A stretch of DNA of 38,092 bases from Methylococcales bacterium (GTDB lineage Bacteria > Pseudomonadota > Gammaproteobacteria > JABHGC01): assembly GCA_018671575.1 (NCBI GenBank), contig JABHHM010000373.1:1-38092 (forward strand). Direction: 5' to 3'. Positions 8,570-18,714 of the stretch are shown here, in pieces. Numbering within the stretch: the stretch's first letter is position 1; each line of letters starts with the position of its first letter. The notes beneath the pieces are model-generated. The model ran no database searches and was not told the DNA's origin. It was given only the letters and a program-made list of their open reading frames with translations. The position numbers were made by a program, and so were the translations under genes.

Positions 8570-8985
8570 TAAGAATTTAATGCTTTATTAATTAATGTGT
8601 TAAATCAATTTCATAAATTATGGAATTATCTTTTTATAACACCCAAAGCAAGCCGAACAACTCTAATAGATAACAATTTAAAGTCAACATAATATTGATA
8701 TATTTTTCGAAAAACCCTTTCAACAATTATTCATTGAAAATTAAGTTAAAATCATTAGCGATTGATTTTTTTTATGCTCGCATTTAAAAATCCATGTGTT
8801 TTCTGTAAACTCGCACTTGCTCATTAACCATAAGTAGTTCAGAATAAGCAGTTTTTCGATTTTAGTTAATTTTGAAATTCAAAATAAATGCAAAAAATCC
8901 ATAAATTAGAATCACACAATTAATGTTTATTTGATTTTATAAACATTACATATTTTTATTATTTATATTAATTTTAGGAGATGTT
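8570..8985. promoter_or_regulatory. Divergent metK / tkt promoter region
   Basis: A 416-bp AT-rich gap between divergently transcribed genes, so it must hold promoters for both. No ORF, tRNA or known riboswitch was recognised. The clearest structure is the inverted repeat at 8921-8948. No convincing sigma-70 hexamer pair could be fixed by eye. Confidence 0.5.
8921..8948. promoter_or_regulatory. Inverted repeat upstream of tkt, possible operator
   Basis: TAATGTTTAT and ATAAACATTA form a perfect 10-bp dyad separated by 8 bp, about 37 bp before the tkt start codon. It could bind a dimeric regulator or form a leader hairpin in the mRNA. No known binding consensus was recognised. Confidence 0.4.
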
Positions 8986-10977
8986 ATGCCATCTAGAAGC
9001 GAACTAGCCAATGCCATTCGCGCATTAAGTATGGACGCCGTTCAAAAGGCTAAATCAGGTCACCCAGGTGCGCCAATGGGGATGGCAGATATTGCAGAAG
9101 TGTTATGGAATGATTACTTAAAACACAACCCAAGCAATACTAACTGGTCTAACCGTGATCGTTTTGTTTTATCTAATGGCCATGGCTCAATGCTGATTTA
9201 TTCTTTACTACACTTATCAGGTTATGATTTATCAATCGATGATCTAAAAAACTTTAGACAATTACATTCTAAAACACCAGGCCACCCTGAATATGGATAT
9301 GCGCCAGGTGTTGAAACAACAACAGGCCCTCTTGGACAAGGCATTACCAATGCAGTTGGTATGGCAATGGCTGAAAAAATATTGGCTTCGCAATTCAATA
9401 AAGACGGTCATGATATAGTAGATCACAACACTTATGTATTCATGGGTGATGGTTGCATGATGGAAGGTATTTCACATGAAGCTTGCTCACTTGCAGGTAC
9501 TTGGAAATTAGGCAAACTCACTGCTTTTTGGGATGACAATGGCATTTCTATTGATGGCCATGTTGAAGGCTGGTTTTCAGACAATACCCCAATGCGTTTT
9601 GAAGCTTATGGCTGGCATGTTATCAGTGATGTTGATGGTCACAATCCAGACGCAATCTCAAAAGCAATTCAGGAAGCACAAGCAGTCACTGACAAACCTT
9701 CCATGATTTGTTGCAAGACAGTCATTGGTTTTGGTTCACCAAAACTTGCAGGCACACATGATTGTCACGGTGCACCATTAGGTGACGAAGAAATAGCCGC
9801 TACTCGAAAGCAGCTTGGCTGGAATCATGAACCATTTGTTATTCCTGAAGATGTTGCATCAGACTGGAATGCTGTTGAAAAAGGCCAAACAGCCGAAAAA
9901 GTATGGGACGAAAAATTTGCAGCGTATAAAACAGCATTTCCTGACTTGGCGGCAGAATTTGACCGAAGAATGAATGGTCAATTACCCACAAATTGGGAAA
10001 CAGATGCCACTGCATTTATTACTGCAGTCAATGACAAGGCAGAAACAATTGCATCAAGGAAAGCATCTCAAAATGCGCTTAATGGTTTTGGCCCATTATT
10101 ACCAGAATTTCTCGGTGGATCAGCTGACTTAGCAGGTTCAAACTTAACCATTTGGTCTGGATCAAAAAGTATCACAGGTGATGATGCCAGTGGTAACTAC
10201 ATACACTATGGCGTTCGTGAATTTGGCATGGCCGCCATTATGAATGGTGCCGCATTACATGGTGGATTTGTTCCTTATGGAGCAACTTTCTTGATGTTTT
10301 CAGAATATGCCAGAAATGCCCTAAGAATGGCAGCATTAATGAAAGTACAAGGTATTTATGCGTTTACCCATGATTCTATTGGCCTAGGTGAAGATGGTCC
10401 AACTCATCAACCTGTTGAGCAAACAGCAACTTTAAGAATGATTCCAAATATGTCAGTATGGAGACCTTGTGACGCAGTTGAGTCTGCCATTGCATGGAAA
10501 TTGGCAGTGGAACGAAGCAATGGCCCCACTTCATTGATTTTTTCCAGACAAAACCTACCTCATCAACAAAGAGATGCAACACAAATTGCCAATATCAACA
10601 AAGGCGGATACATCCTGTCAGATTGTGATGGAACGCCCGACGTCATCATCATAGCAACGGGATCTGAAATTGGCCTTGCAATGGACTCGGCAACAGAATT
10701 AACATCAAAAGGCAAAAAAATTCGTGTTGTTTCAATGCCTTCTACTGATGTTTATGACAGCCAGGATGATGCTTATAAAGAATCTGTTTTACCATCAAGC
10801 GTAACTGCACGAGCTGCAATTGAAGCTGGCGTTACAGGTCTTTGGAGAAAATATGTTGGCTTGTCAGGTGCAGTTATCGGCATAGACTGCTTCGGCGAAT
10901 CAGCACCTGCAGGTGATCTTTTTAAACATTTCGGCTTTACAGTTGACAATGTTGTAGAAACAATAAACAAACTTTAA
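8986..10977 (+). CDS. tkt: Transketolase
   Basis: A 663-residue thiamine-diphosphate enzyme that transfers two-carbon units in the pentose phosphate and Calvin cycles. The N-terminal [18 protein letters not shown], the TPP/metal motif [14 protein letters not shown] with DDNGISIDG, and the central [13 protein letters not shown] are characteristic, and the length matches E. coli TktA. AGGAG precedes the ATG by a few bases. It heads a run of central-carbon genes (gap, pgk, pyk, fba) on the same strand and is separated from gap by a 12-bp hairpin. Confidence 0.97.
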   Translation: MPSRSELANAIRALSMDAVQKAKSGHPGAPMGMADIAEVLWNDYLKHNPSNTNWSNRDRFVLSNGHGSMLIYSLLHLSGYDLSIDDLKNFRQLHSKTPGHPEYGYAPGVETTTGPLGQGITNAVGMAMAEKILASQFNKDGHDIVDHNTYVFMGDGCMMEGISHEACSLAGTWKLGKLTAFWDDNGISIDGHVEGWFSDNTPMRFEAYGWHVISDVDGHNPDAISKAIQEAQAVTDKPSMICCKTVIGFGSPKLAGTHDCHGAPLGDEEIAATRKQLGWNHEPFVIPEDVASDWNAVEKGQTAEKVWDEKFAAYKTAFPDLAAEFDRRMNGQLPTNWETDATAFITAVNDKAETIASRKASQNALNGFGPLLPEFLGGSADLAGSNLTIWSGSKSITGDDASGNYIHYGVREFGMAAIMNGAALHGGFVPYGATFLMFSEYARNALRMAALMKVQGIYAFTHDSIGLGEDGPTHQPVEQTATLRMIPNMSVWRPCDAVESAIAWKLAVERSNGPTSLIFSRQNLPHQQRDATQIANINKGGYILSDCDGTPDVIIIATGSEIGLAMDSATELTSKGKKIRVVSMPSTDVYDSQDDAYKESVLPSSVTARAAIEAGVTGLWRKYVGLSGAVIGIDCFGESAPAGDLFKHFGFTVDNVVETINKL

Positions 10978-10990
10978 GACAGCAAATAAC

Positions 10991-11016
10991 GCAATCACTA
11001 AAAATTTAGTGATTGC
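10991..11016 (+). terminator. Intergenic hairpin between tkt and gap
   Basis: A perfect 12-bp dyad, GCAATCACTAAA-AA-TTTAGTGATTGC, beginning 13 bp after the tkt stop. No T-run follows, so it is not a textbook intrinsic terminator. It may be an mRNA-stabilising or processing hairpin within an operon, or a partial terminator. Confidence 0.5.
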
Positions 11017-11047
11017 TGATCATTTAAATATTTAAGGAGCTAAATAA

Positions 11048-12046
<999 letters not shown>

Positions 12047-12059
12047 AAATCCAAAAAAA

Positions 12060-12092
12060 ACTGTAAACTGGTAAATTTTTCCAGTTTACAGT
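12060..12092 (+). terminator. Intergenic hairpin between gap and pgk
   Basis: A perfect 12-bp stem, ACTGTAAACTGG with CCAGTTTACAGT, with a 9-nt loop, starting 14 bp after the gap stop. A run of eight A precedes it, but no T-run follows on the plus strand. It resembles the tkt-gap hairpin in stem length and position, so a shared role in mRNA processing or stability is plausible. Confidence 0.5.
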
Positions 12093-12201
12093 AACATTCC
12101 AATCTTCCATCAAACCTATTAGCTAAACTCATCAAAAACGGTTTAACTAATTGTTCAAAATTATTCTAATTAATATCAATAAATTTAGAGGGGCAATCCA
12201 A

Positions 12202-13377
12202 ATGTCAGTAATAAAAATGACAGATTTAGACCTAAAAGGTAAACGCATACTTATTCGTCAAGATTTAAATGTCCCCATTAAAGATGGCAAAGTCAGTAGT
12301 GATAAAAGAATTAAAGCCAGCTTACCTACGATTGAACTGGCACTGAATGCAGGCGCAAAAGTCATGATTATGTCGCATTTAGGAAGACCTACAGAAGGCG
12401 AATATAACGAAGAATTTTCATTAGCTCCTGTTGCAGAACATATGGGAGCATTACTAAACAAAACAGTTAAACTGGAAAAAAACTGGTTAGACCATATTAA
12501 TGTCAACGAAGGTGAAGTTGTCATCTGTGAAAATGTAAGATTTAATGTTGGTGAGAAAAAAAATGATGATGATCTTGCCAAGAAAATGGCATCACTTTGT
12601 GACATCTATGTCATGGATGCATTCGGCACAGCTCACAGAGCACAAGCATCAACTCATGGTGTCGCAAAATATGCAACAACGGCTTGTGCAGGCCCTTTAT
12701 TAGCCAATGAACTTGATGCATTAGGCAAAGCATTGGATAATCCAGCCAGACCAATGGTCGCTATTGTTGGCGGATCAAAAGTTTCAACCAAACTCACTGT
12801 TTTAGATTCACTTTCAAAAATAGTTGACCAACTGATTGTTGGAGGCGGTATTGCAAATACATTCATCGCGGCGGCAGGTCACAATGTGGGTAAATCGCTA
12901 TACGAAGCAGACCTAGTTGATGAAGCCAAACGATTGTCAGAAGCAGCAAAAGTAGCCGACGGAGATATACCCGTACCAGTCGATATAATTTGTGCCAAAG
13001 AATTTGCAGAAACTGCAGAAGCAACACTTAAGACAGTTGAAAACGCCAGCGATGATGATATGATTTTTGATATTGGTCCAGAAACATCAAAACAATTTGC
13101 AGAAATACTTAAATCTGCAGGAACAATTGTCTGGAATGGACCTGTAGGCGTTTTTGAATTTGATCAATTTGGTGAAGGCACCAAAGCATTAGCCATGGCA
13201 ATCGCTGAAAGCCCTGCTTTTTCAATTGCTGGAGGGGGAGACACTTTGGCCGCTGTTGATAAATATAACATCTCTGATAAAGTTTCTTATATTTCGACAG
13301 GTGGCGGGGCATTTTTGGAATTTTTAGAAGGCAAAAAACTACCTGCGGTTGCCATTCTAGAAGAAAGAGCAAAATAG
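12202..13377 (+). CDS. pgk: Phosphoglycerate kinase
   Basis: A 391-residue enzyme of glycolysis and the Calvin cycle. Motifs include [10 protein letters not shown] near the start, [10 protein letters not shown], the nucleotide-site region [18 protein letters not shown] and the C-terminal [14 protein letters not shown]. The ATG at 12202 is chosen over an upstream TTG at 12151 because AGAGGGG lies just before it and the family N-terminus begins there. It is followed after 33 bp by pyk. Confidence 0.97.
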   Translation: MSVIKMTDLDLKGKRILIRQDLNVPIKDGKVSSDKRIKASLPTIELALNAGAKVMIMSHLGRPTEGEYNEEFSLAPVAEHMGALLNKTVKLEKNWLDHINVNEGEVVICENVRFNVGEKKNDDDLAKKMASLCDIYVMDAFGTAHRAQASTHGVAKYATTACAGPLLANELDALGKALDNPARPMVAIVGGSKVSTKLTVLDSLSKIVDQLIVGGGIANTFIAAAGHNVGKSLYEADLVDEAKRLSEAAKVADGDIPVPVDIICAKEFAETAEATLKTVENASDDDMIFDIGPETSKQFAEILKSAGTIVWNGPVGVFEFDQFGEGTKALAMAIAESPAFSIAGGGDTLAAVDKYNISDKVSYISTGGGAFLEFLEGKKLPAVAILEERAK

Positions 13378-13410
13378 CATCAAAAACCAACTGATATTTT
13401 AGTGTGACCT

Positions 13411-14841
13411 ATGAAAAGAAGAACCAAAATAATTGCAACTCTTGGGCCAGCAACTGAAGACCCTAAAGTCATGGATGAAATCATTTCTGCAGGAATTGAT
13501 GTTGTTCGTGTCAACTTTTCACATGATAAAATAGAAGAACATGTTGAACGGATTGAAACTTTAAGGAACAGAGTTAGGTCATACGGACATCAAATAGGTG
13601 TTTTAGTTGACCTACAAGGGCCAAAAATACGCATTGAAAAGTTTAAAAAAGGAAAAATTAAACTTAAAAAAGACAGTGTTTTTATTCTTGATACAAACCT
13701 TGATAAAAATGCAGGTGATGAGAACAGAGTTGGCATAAATTACGCCAACCTAGCCGAAGATGTTTCAAGAGGCGACACTTTACTATTGGATGATGGCGCA
13801 ATTGTTCTTTGGGTCAATAAAGTCGAAGATAATGAAATCACCTGTAAAGTCATCGTCGGAGGAAAATTATCTGATAATAAAGGCCTTAATCGTCAGGGAG
13901 GAGGACTGTCAGCTCCTGCCTTAACTGAAAAAGATAAAGAAGACTTGGTCGTTGCAGCAGAAATGAATGCTGATTTTGTTGCCGTTTCTTTTGTTAGATC
14001 AGCCAGTGATATTGAAGAAGCAAGAGAACTATTTCAGCAAGCTGGCGGAACAGGTGGAATCATCGCTAAAATTGAGCGAGCTGAAGCACTAGATTCTTTG
14101 GAAGAATTGATTGATGCATCAGATGCAATCATGATTGGTCGTGGCGATTTGGGTGTAGAAGTTGGTGATGCTGAATTACCTGCTTTACAAAAGAAAATAA
14201 TACGTTTGGCTCGACAGAAAAACTCCGTTGTAATCACAGCAACTCAAATGATGCAATCCATGGTCAACAGCCCAATACCAACCAGAGCAGAGGTTTTTGA
14301 TGTTGCCAATGCTGTACTGGATGGAACTGATGCGGTCATGTTGTGTGAAGAAACAGCAACGGGTCAATATCCTGCCAAAGTTGTTATTGCAATGGATAGG
14401 ATTTGTAAAGAAGCCGAAAAACAAAATGTTGCCAGAATTTCTGATCACCGATTAAATACCAGATTTGGAAGAATTGATGAAGCCATTGCAATGTCAACAA
14501 TGTATACTGCCAATCATTTGGGTGTTGCTGCCATTGCAGCTTTAACAGAATCAGGTGACACAGCCAAATGGATGTCCAGAATCAGCTCTGGAATCCCTAT
14601 TTACGCTTTAACAAGACACGTCGAAACAAGACGAAAAGTAACATTATATAGAGGGGTTTATCCTGTCAGCTTTGATGTTATGCTGAATGACACTTCAGAA
14701 GTTAACCAGGAAATAATAGATGAATTACAACGTCGAGGAGCCGTCAGAAATGGCGACCTGATTGTTGTCACTATGGGTGATGTTTCTGGTGAACGAGGCG
14801 GAAGTAATGTCATGAAAATCATACGTGTCAGTGACTCATGA
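13411..14841 (+). CDS. pyk: Pyruvate kinase
   Basis: A 476-residue enzyme that converts phosphoenolpyruvate to pyruvate with ATP formation. The start RRTKIIATLGPAT, substrate-site motifs VDLQGPKIRI and AKIERAEALDSL, the metal motif MIGRGDLGVEV and VITATQMMQSM are all present, and the C-terminal allosteric domain is complete. No strong ribosome-binding site is visible before the ATG. It lies 33 bp after pgk, so it is probably co-transcribed. Confidence 0.96.
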   Translation: MKRRTKIIATLGPATEDPKVMDEIISAGIDVVRVNFSHDKIEEHVERIETLRNRVRSYGHQIGVLVDLQGPKIRIEKFKKGKIKLKKDSVFILDTNLDKNAGDENRVGINYANLAEDVSRGDTLLLDDGAIVLWVNKVEDNEITCKVIVGGKLSDNKGLNRQGGGLSAPALTEKDKEDLVVAAEMNADFVAVSFVRSASDIEEARELFQQAGGTGGIIAKIERAEALDSLEELIDASDAIMIGRGDLGVEVGDAELPALQKKIIRLARQKNSVVITATQMMQSMVNSPIPTRAEVFDVANAVLDGTDAVMLCEETATGQYPAKVVIAMDRICKEAEKQNVARISDHRLNTRFGRIDEAIAMSTMYTANHLGVAAIAALTESGDTAKWMSRISSGIPIYALTRHVETRRKVTLYRGVYPVSFDVMLNDTSEVNQEIIDELQRRGAVRNGDLIVVTMGDVSGERGGSNVMKIIRVSDS

Positions 14842-14874
14842 TTATGATCACCCTTATTCTAAATAAAACAATTT

Positions 14875-15042
14875 GTAACTATTTAGGAATATAATAATTT
14901 TTTGCAAAAAACACAATAAATAGCCCGTAACTGTTCAGATTGCCCTATTTTCTCCAGTTCAAGGAAAAAATATGAGTTTACAGGTGTAAATGAATATTTT
15001 TAACGCAGAAATGAAGCAAAAGAGGGTAACCTAAATAGTTAC
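14875..15042. repeat. MITE-like inverted-repeat element B
   Basis: The right end AGGGTAACCTAAATAGTTAC (15023-15042) pairs with GTAACTGTTCAGATTGCCCT (14927-14946) at 16 of 20 positions. A second copy of the outer sequence, GTAACTATTTAGG (14875-14887), pairs perfectly with 15030-15042. The interior contains TTTTTAACGCAGAAATG and GTGTAAATGA, shared with element C. There is no coding capacity. It fills most of the pyk-fba gap. Confidence 0.65.
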
Positions 15043-15088
15043 AACAATTTTATCATTAAGAAACACTTAAACAACTAGGAGAAAATAA

Positions 15089-16153
15089 ATGGCTCTAATT
15101 TCAATGCGTCAACTATTAGATCATGCTGCTGAAAATTCCTACGGCATGCCTGCATTTAATGTTAATAACATGGAACAAGTTCATGCAATCATGCAAGCAG
15201 CAGATGAAACTAACAGTCCCGTTATTATGCAAGGTTCAGCTGGAGCGAGATCTTATGCTGGCGAAGCTTTTTTACGTCATCTAATCATTGCTGCAACTGA
15301 AGAATACCCTCATATTCCCATTGTTATGCATCAAGATCACGGTTCAGAACCTGCTGTTTGCTTACGTTCTATCCAATCAGGTTTTACTTCTGTTATGATG
15401 GATGGTTCATTGATGGCAGACATGAAAACACCTTCAAGCTTTGAATACAATGTTGATGTCACAAAAACAGTGGTAGACATGGCTCATGCTGGAGGCGTAT
15501 CAGTTGAAGGCGAGCTGGGTTGTTTAGGCTCTTTGGAAACTGGTGAAATGGGTGAAGAAGATGGTCATGGAGCAGAAGGCAAATTAGACATGGACCAACT
15601 TTTAACTAACCCTGATGAAGCGGCTGATTTTGTTAAAAAAACAGGTGTTGATGCTCTTGCCATTGCAATTGGAACAAGTCATGGTGCCTACAAATTCACA
15701 CGACCACCCACAGGTGATATTCTGGCCATCAATCGAATTAAAGAAATTCATGCAAGAATTCCTAACACTCATCTTGTTATGCATGGCTCGTCTTCCGTTC
15801 CACAAGACTGGTTAAAAATCATCAATGACTTCGGTGGCGACATGGGTCAAACCTATGGCGTTCCAGTTGAAGAAATTGTTGAAGGCATCAAGCATGGTGT
15901 TAGAAAAGTTAATATAGACACTGATTTAAGAATGGCATCAACAGGCTCTGTTAGAAGACATCTAATGGAAAACACCTCTAACTTTGATCCTAGAAAATTC
16001 CTGAAAGAAGCCACAAAAGGCATGAAAGAAATTTGTAAAGCCAGATATGAGGCTTTTGGGTGTGCTGGTCAGGCTTCTAAAATCAAAATTGAGTCATTGG
16101 AAGTGATGTTTGGAAAATATAAAAATGGCGATTATGATCCAAAAATCAGCTAA
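15089..16153 (+). CDS. fba: Class II fructose-bisphosphate aldolase, Calvin-cycle subtype
   Basis: A 354-residue zinc aldolase that cleaves or forms fructose-1,6-bisphosphate. It has the subtype start [18 protein letters not shown] with [11 protein letters not shown], the zinc-site HQDHG near residue 80, [10 protein letters not shown] and the phosphate-binding [13 protein letters not shown]. The long C-terminus fits the class IIB enzymes found in autotrophs. A GGAG ribosome-binding site precedes the ATG. A repeat element separates it from pyk, so it may have its own promoter. An intrinsic terminator ends the unit. Confidence 0.96.
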   Translation: MALISMRQLLDHAAENSYGMPAFNVNNMEQVHAIMQAADETNSPVIMQGSAGARSYAGEAFLRHLIIAATEEYPHIPIVMHQDHGSEPAVCLRSIQSGFTSVMMDGSLMADMKTPSSFEYNVDVTKTVVDMAHAGGVSVEGELGCLGSLETGEMGEEDGHGAEGKLDMDQLLTNPDEAADFVKKTGVDALAIAIGTSHGAYKFTRPPTGDILAINRIKEIHARIPNTHLVMHGSSSVPQDWLKIINDFGGDMGQTYGVPVEEIVEGIKHGVRKVNIDTDLRMASTGSVRRHLMENTSNFDPRKFLKEATKGMKEICKARYEAFGCAGQASKIKIESLEVMFGKYKNGDYDPKIS

Positions 16154-16180
16154 ACTTTCTGGCTAAAATTTTTGCAACTA

Positions 16181-16206
16181 AAAAGCCCTGTCATTCAGGG
16201 CTTTTT
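16181..16206 (+). terminator. Intrinsic terminator after fba
   Basis: AAAAGCCCTG-TCATT-CAGGGCTTTTT: a GC-rich stem with a 5-nt loop ending in a T-run, 27 bp after the fba stop. This is a textbook Rho-independent terminator closing the central-carbon gene cluster. Confidence 0.92.
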
Positions 16207-16226
16207 AGATTTGACCCAAAAATACC

Positions 16227-16694
16227 ATGACATTAAAAAATGATCAGTACTGGATGCAACAAGCAATTGATATTGCAAAACAGGCTGAAATAAAAAACGA
16301 AGTTCCTGTTGGCGCAATTATTGTAAAAAATAATCAGCAATTATGTGTAGGCGAAAATAAAAATATTTCAACATCAGACCCTACTGCTCATGCTGAAATC
16401 ATTGCTATTAGGCAAACATCTCTTTTATTAAAAAATCACAGAATTCCAGAAACAACCTTATATGTCACTCTTGAGCCTTGTACCATGTGTTTTGGAGCCA
16501 TTATTCACGCCAGAATACAGAGAGTCGTATTTGGCGCTTATGATCATCGAACGGGAGTTTTAGGTAGCTCTATTAATTTACCCAGTACAAATATCTATAA
16601 TCACACACCTGAAATATCAGGAGGTATTTTAGAAAATGAATGTGCTTCACTGCTTAAAAATTTCTTTTATAATAAACGGAAAAAAATAACCTAA
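16227..16694 (+). CDS. tadA: tRNA-specific adenosine deaminase
   Basis: A 155-residue zinc enzyme that deaminates the wobble adenosine 34 of tRNA-Arg to inosine. The zinc and catalytic motifs are HAE (residues 55-57) and PCTMC (cysteines 85 and 88), and the TadA-specific VVFGAYDHRTGVLGS follows. Length is normal. There is no strong ribosome-binding site before the ATG at 16227. It lies just after the fba terminator, so its promoter must be very close, or it depends on read-through. Confidence 0.93.
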   Translation: MTLKNDQYWMQQAIDIAKQAEIKNEVPVGAIIVKNNQQLCVGENKNISTSDPTAHAEIIAIRQTSLLLKNHRIPETTLYVTLEPCTMCFGAIIHARIQRVVFGAYDHRTGVLGSSINLPSTNIYNHTPEISGGILENECASLLKNFFYNKRKKIT

Positions 16695-16753
16695 AAAACT
16701 TTTTTACTGATATGATCCAAAATAAATCAGTTGAATCTAAAAAAGGCTAAAAT

Positions 16754-17203
16754 ATGGAAAATATTCCCATAGATTACGGTTGCCGAGTAAAATTATATTA
16801 TTCAATTTCATTACTCAATGGCACTATTGTCGAATCAACAGGTAATGAAACACCTGAAGAATTCACTCTTGGTGATGGTACATTTACTGAAAACTTGGAA
16901 CGTGCAATTTTTGGCTTAAAAAAGACCGACTATCAGAAAATAGAAATTGAAGCCAGAGAAGGCTTCGGGTTTCATGATAAATCTAAAGTTCAATGCTTTA
17001 AACAAAGTGATTTTTCCAAAGACATTGATTTAAAAGAAGGCCTCATAATCCATTTTGAGGATACGAATAAAAATCAATTGCCAGGCATGATCACCAATAT
17101 CAATGATTCTGATGTGACTGTCGATTTTAACCACCCCTTAGCTGACCAAGCCATTATATTTGAAGTTGAAATTTTAGATGTAACGGCAAATTACAACCAT
17201 TAA
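16754..17203 (+). CDS. fkpB: FKBP-type peptidyl-prolyl isomerase (SlpA-like)
   Basis: A 149-residue FKBP of the SlyD/SlpA group, with [18 protein letters not shown] at the start, [19 protein letters not shown], and the inserted-flap region containing [14 protein letters not shown]. It lacks the histidine-rich tail of SlyD. It lies 2 bp upstream of ispH, the same pairing as fkpB-ispH in E. coli, which supports the name. Confidence 0.9.
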   Translation: MENIPIDYGCRVKLYYSISLLNGTIVESTGNETPEEFTLGDGTFTENLERAIFGLKKTDYQKIEIEAREGFGFHDKSKVQCFKQSDFSKDIDLKEGLIIHFEDTNKNQLPGMITNINDSDVTVDFNHPLADQAIIFEVEILDVTANYNH

Positions 17204-17205
17204 CC

Positions 17206-18171
17206 ATGAAAGTATTACTTGCAAACCCAAGAGGTTTTTGTGCGGGTGTTGACCGTGCAATCACCATTGTTGAACGCGCATTGGAAATATTTGGTCGCCC
17301 CATTTATGTCAGACATGAAGTTGTTCATAATCGCTACGTGGTTGATGACTTAAAAAATCGTGGTGCAATTTTTGTCAATGAAATATCAGAAGTCCCTGAT
17401 GATTCAACGGTTATTTTTAGTGCTCATGGTGTTTCTCAATCTGTCAGAAAAGAGGCATCCAACAGAGATCTAACAATATTTGATGCAACTTGTCCGCTTG
17501 TTACAAAAGTACACCTCGAAGTTGCTCGTTATAATAAAAACGACTATGAAGTTATCCTCATTGGTCATGCGGGTCATCCTGAGGTAGAGGGTACAATGGG
17601 GCAATATAAAAAGAAAACAGAACAAAATGGAATTTATCTGGTAGAAACCATTGATGACATCAATCAACTTAGCATTCATAATTTAGACAAACTTGGTTTT
17701 GTCACCCAAACCACTTTATCATCTGATGACACTAAAAATATTATTCAACAACTTAAACAAAAATTTCCAAATATTGAAGGCCCTAAAAAGAATGATATTT
17801 GCTATGCCACACAAAATCGTCAGGATGCGGTTAAAACATTGGTTAAAGCTTGTGATTTAGTTCTGGTAGTAGGCTCAGTCAATAGCTCTAATTCAAATCG
17901 TCTAAAAGAAATTGCAATCAAACATGGCATCCCCGCCTATTTAATTGACCAATGTGATGATATCAAACAATCCTGGTTAAAAAATAAAAAAACCATTGGC
18001 ATTACCGCTGGTGCTTCTGCCCCTGAGATATTAGTCAATAATGTGATTCAATTATTTAAGGAATTAGGGGCTGAAATCATTGAAAATTCACCAATGAATC
18101 AAGAAAATGTCATTTTTCCAATTCCTAAAAATCTTGTGAAAATAAAACCTAAATTCGAAACTTTAAGTTGA
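17206..18171 (+). CDS. ispH: 4-hydroxy-3-methylbut-2-enyl diphosphate reductase
   Basis: A 321-residue iron-sulfur enzyme that performs the last step of the MEP isoprenoid pathway. The three cluster cysteines are in [10 protein letters not shown] (Cys12), [11 protein letters not shown] (Cys96) and [11 protein letters not shown] (Cys199). The substrate-binding [10 protein letters not shown] is also present. It follows fkpB after 2 bp. It supplies isoprenoid precursors used, among others, for ubiquinone, whose late genes ubiE/J/B lie further along. Confidence 0.96.
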   Translation: MKVLLANPRGFCAGVDRAITIVERALEIFGRPIYVRHEVVHNRYVVDDLKNRGAIFVNEISEVPDDSTVIFSAHGVSQSVRKEASNRDLTIFDATCPLVTKVHLEVARYNKNDYEVILIGHAGHPEVEGTMGQYKKKTEQNGIYLVETIDDINQLSIHNLDKLGFVTQTTLSSDDTKNIIQQLKQKFPNIEGPKKNDICYATQNRQDAVKTLVKACDLVLVVGSVNSSNSNRLKEIAIKHGIPAYLIDQCDDIKQSWLKNKKTIGITAGASAPEILVNNVIQLFKELGAEIIENSPMNQENVIFPIPKNLVKIKPKFETLS

Positions 18172-18310
18172 GTTAGAAAGGTCTAAGAAGCTGATTATGG
18201 ATGATATTTTTGCTAAAATAATATGATGCCGTAGTTATTCATACTGCCAGCATTATTTTGATAAAAACATCATTAATAATCAGTACATTAGAAACTCATA
18301 ACCAATTTTC

Positions 18311-18328
18311 GGATTTGGATTTGGATTC
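18311..18328. repeat. Short hexanucleotide repeat before the PilZ gene
   Basis: GGATTTGGATTTGGATTC: two perfect and one near-perfect copy of GGATTT, about 13 bp before the AAGGAGGAAAT ribosome-binding site of the PilZ gene. It may be chance; three units are too few to argue for phase variation. Confidence 0.6.
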
Positions 18329-18351
18329 AGGTAAAACTTAAGGAGGAAATT

Positions 18352-18666
18352 TTGGATAATTTCAGTGAAAAAAGAAACTATATTAGAATGTATGCTGAAA
18401 CAAAGGTTGAATTTAGAGTAATACAACCAGCAAACAATGATAATACCATGCATACTGGAATAAGTATTGATATCAGTGGTGATGGCGTTCAATTTACCAC
18501 CGATCATTTGGTTGAACAAGGCAACTTATTAGACATTAAAATTACACCAGAAAAACCAACAACGCCCCCATTAGATGCAGAAGCTGAAGTCATCAGAGTG
18601 ATTAAGACCGACAATGAAAATGAATATTCTGTTGCCACCAAATTTACTAAGATTAAACCATCTTAA
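18352..18666 (+). CDS. PilZ-domain protein, probable c-di-GMP effector
   Basis: A 104-residue single-domain PilZ protein. The two c-di-GMP-binding motifs are visible: RNYIR (Arg8 and Arg12) and DISGDG (Asp40, Ser42, Gly45), so nucleotide binding is likely. The start is TTG at 18352, supported by a very strong ribosome-binding site (AAGGAGGAAAT) directly upstream. It lies 180 bp after ispH. PilZ proteins often regulate pili, motility or secretion; the nearby secretion-type ATPase operon and pilin gene make that plausible here, but no direct link is seen. Confidence 0.87.
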   Translation: MDNFSEKRNYIRMYAETKVEFRVIQPANNDNTMHTGISIDISGDGVQFTTDHLVEQGNLLDIKITPEKPTTPPLDAEAEVIRVIKTDNENEYSVATKFTKIKPS

Positions 18667-18691
18667 AGAATATAAATTCTTGTCAGAACAA

Positions 18692-18714
18692 GGCAAAATA
18701 ATATTTATTTTGCC
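18692..18714. terminator. Bidirectional hairpin between convergent genes
   Basis: GGCAAAATA and TATTTTGCC form a 9-bp stem overlapping the last codons of the minus-strand lipoprotein gene and lying about 26 bp after the PilZ stop. It could end transcription of the PilZ gene. No clear T-run follows. Confidence 0.35.

Noticed and set aside
8515-8985. SAM or other riboswitch upstream of metK
   Set aside because: No SAM-I, SAM-II or related core motif could be traced on the metK-sense strand; the leader near the start is a simple repeat.
12258-12605. Minus-strand open frame of 115 codons inside pgk
   Set aside because: It lies wholly within a well-supported pgk gene, has no ribosome-binding site and no recognisable family.
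14185-14448. Minus-strand open frame of 87 codons inside pyk
   Set aside because: Shadow of the conserved pyk frame; composition reflects codon complement.
14839-14853. FNR-like dyad TGAT-TATG-ATCA near the end of pyk
   Set aside because: Outer bases do not fit TTGAT-N4-ATCAA and no promoter follows at a sensible distance.
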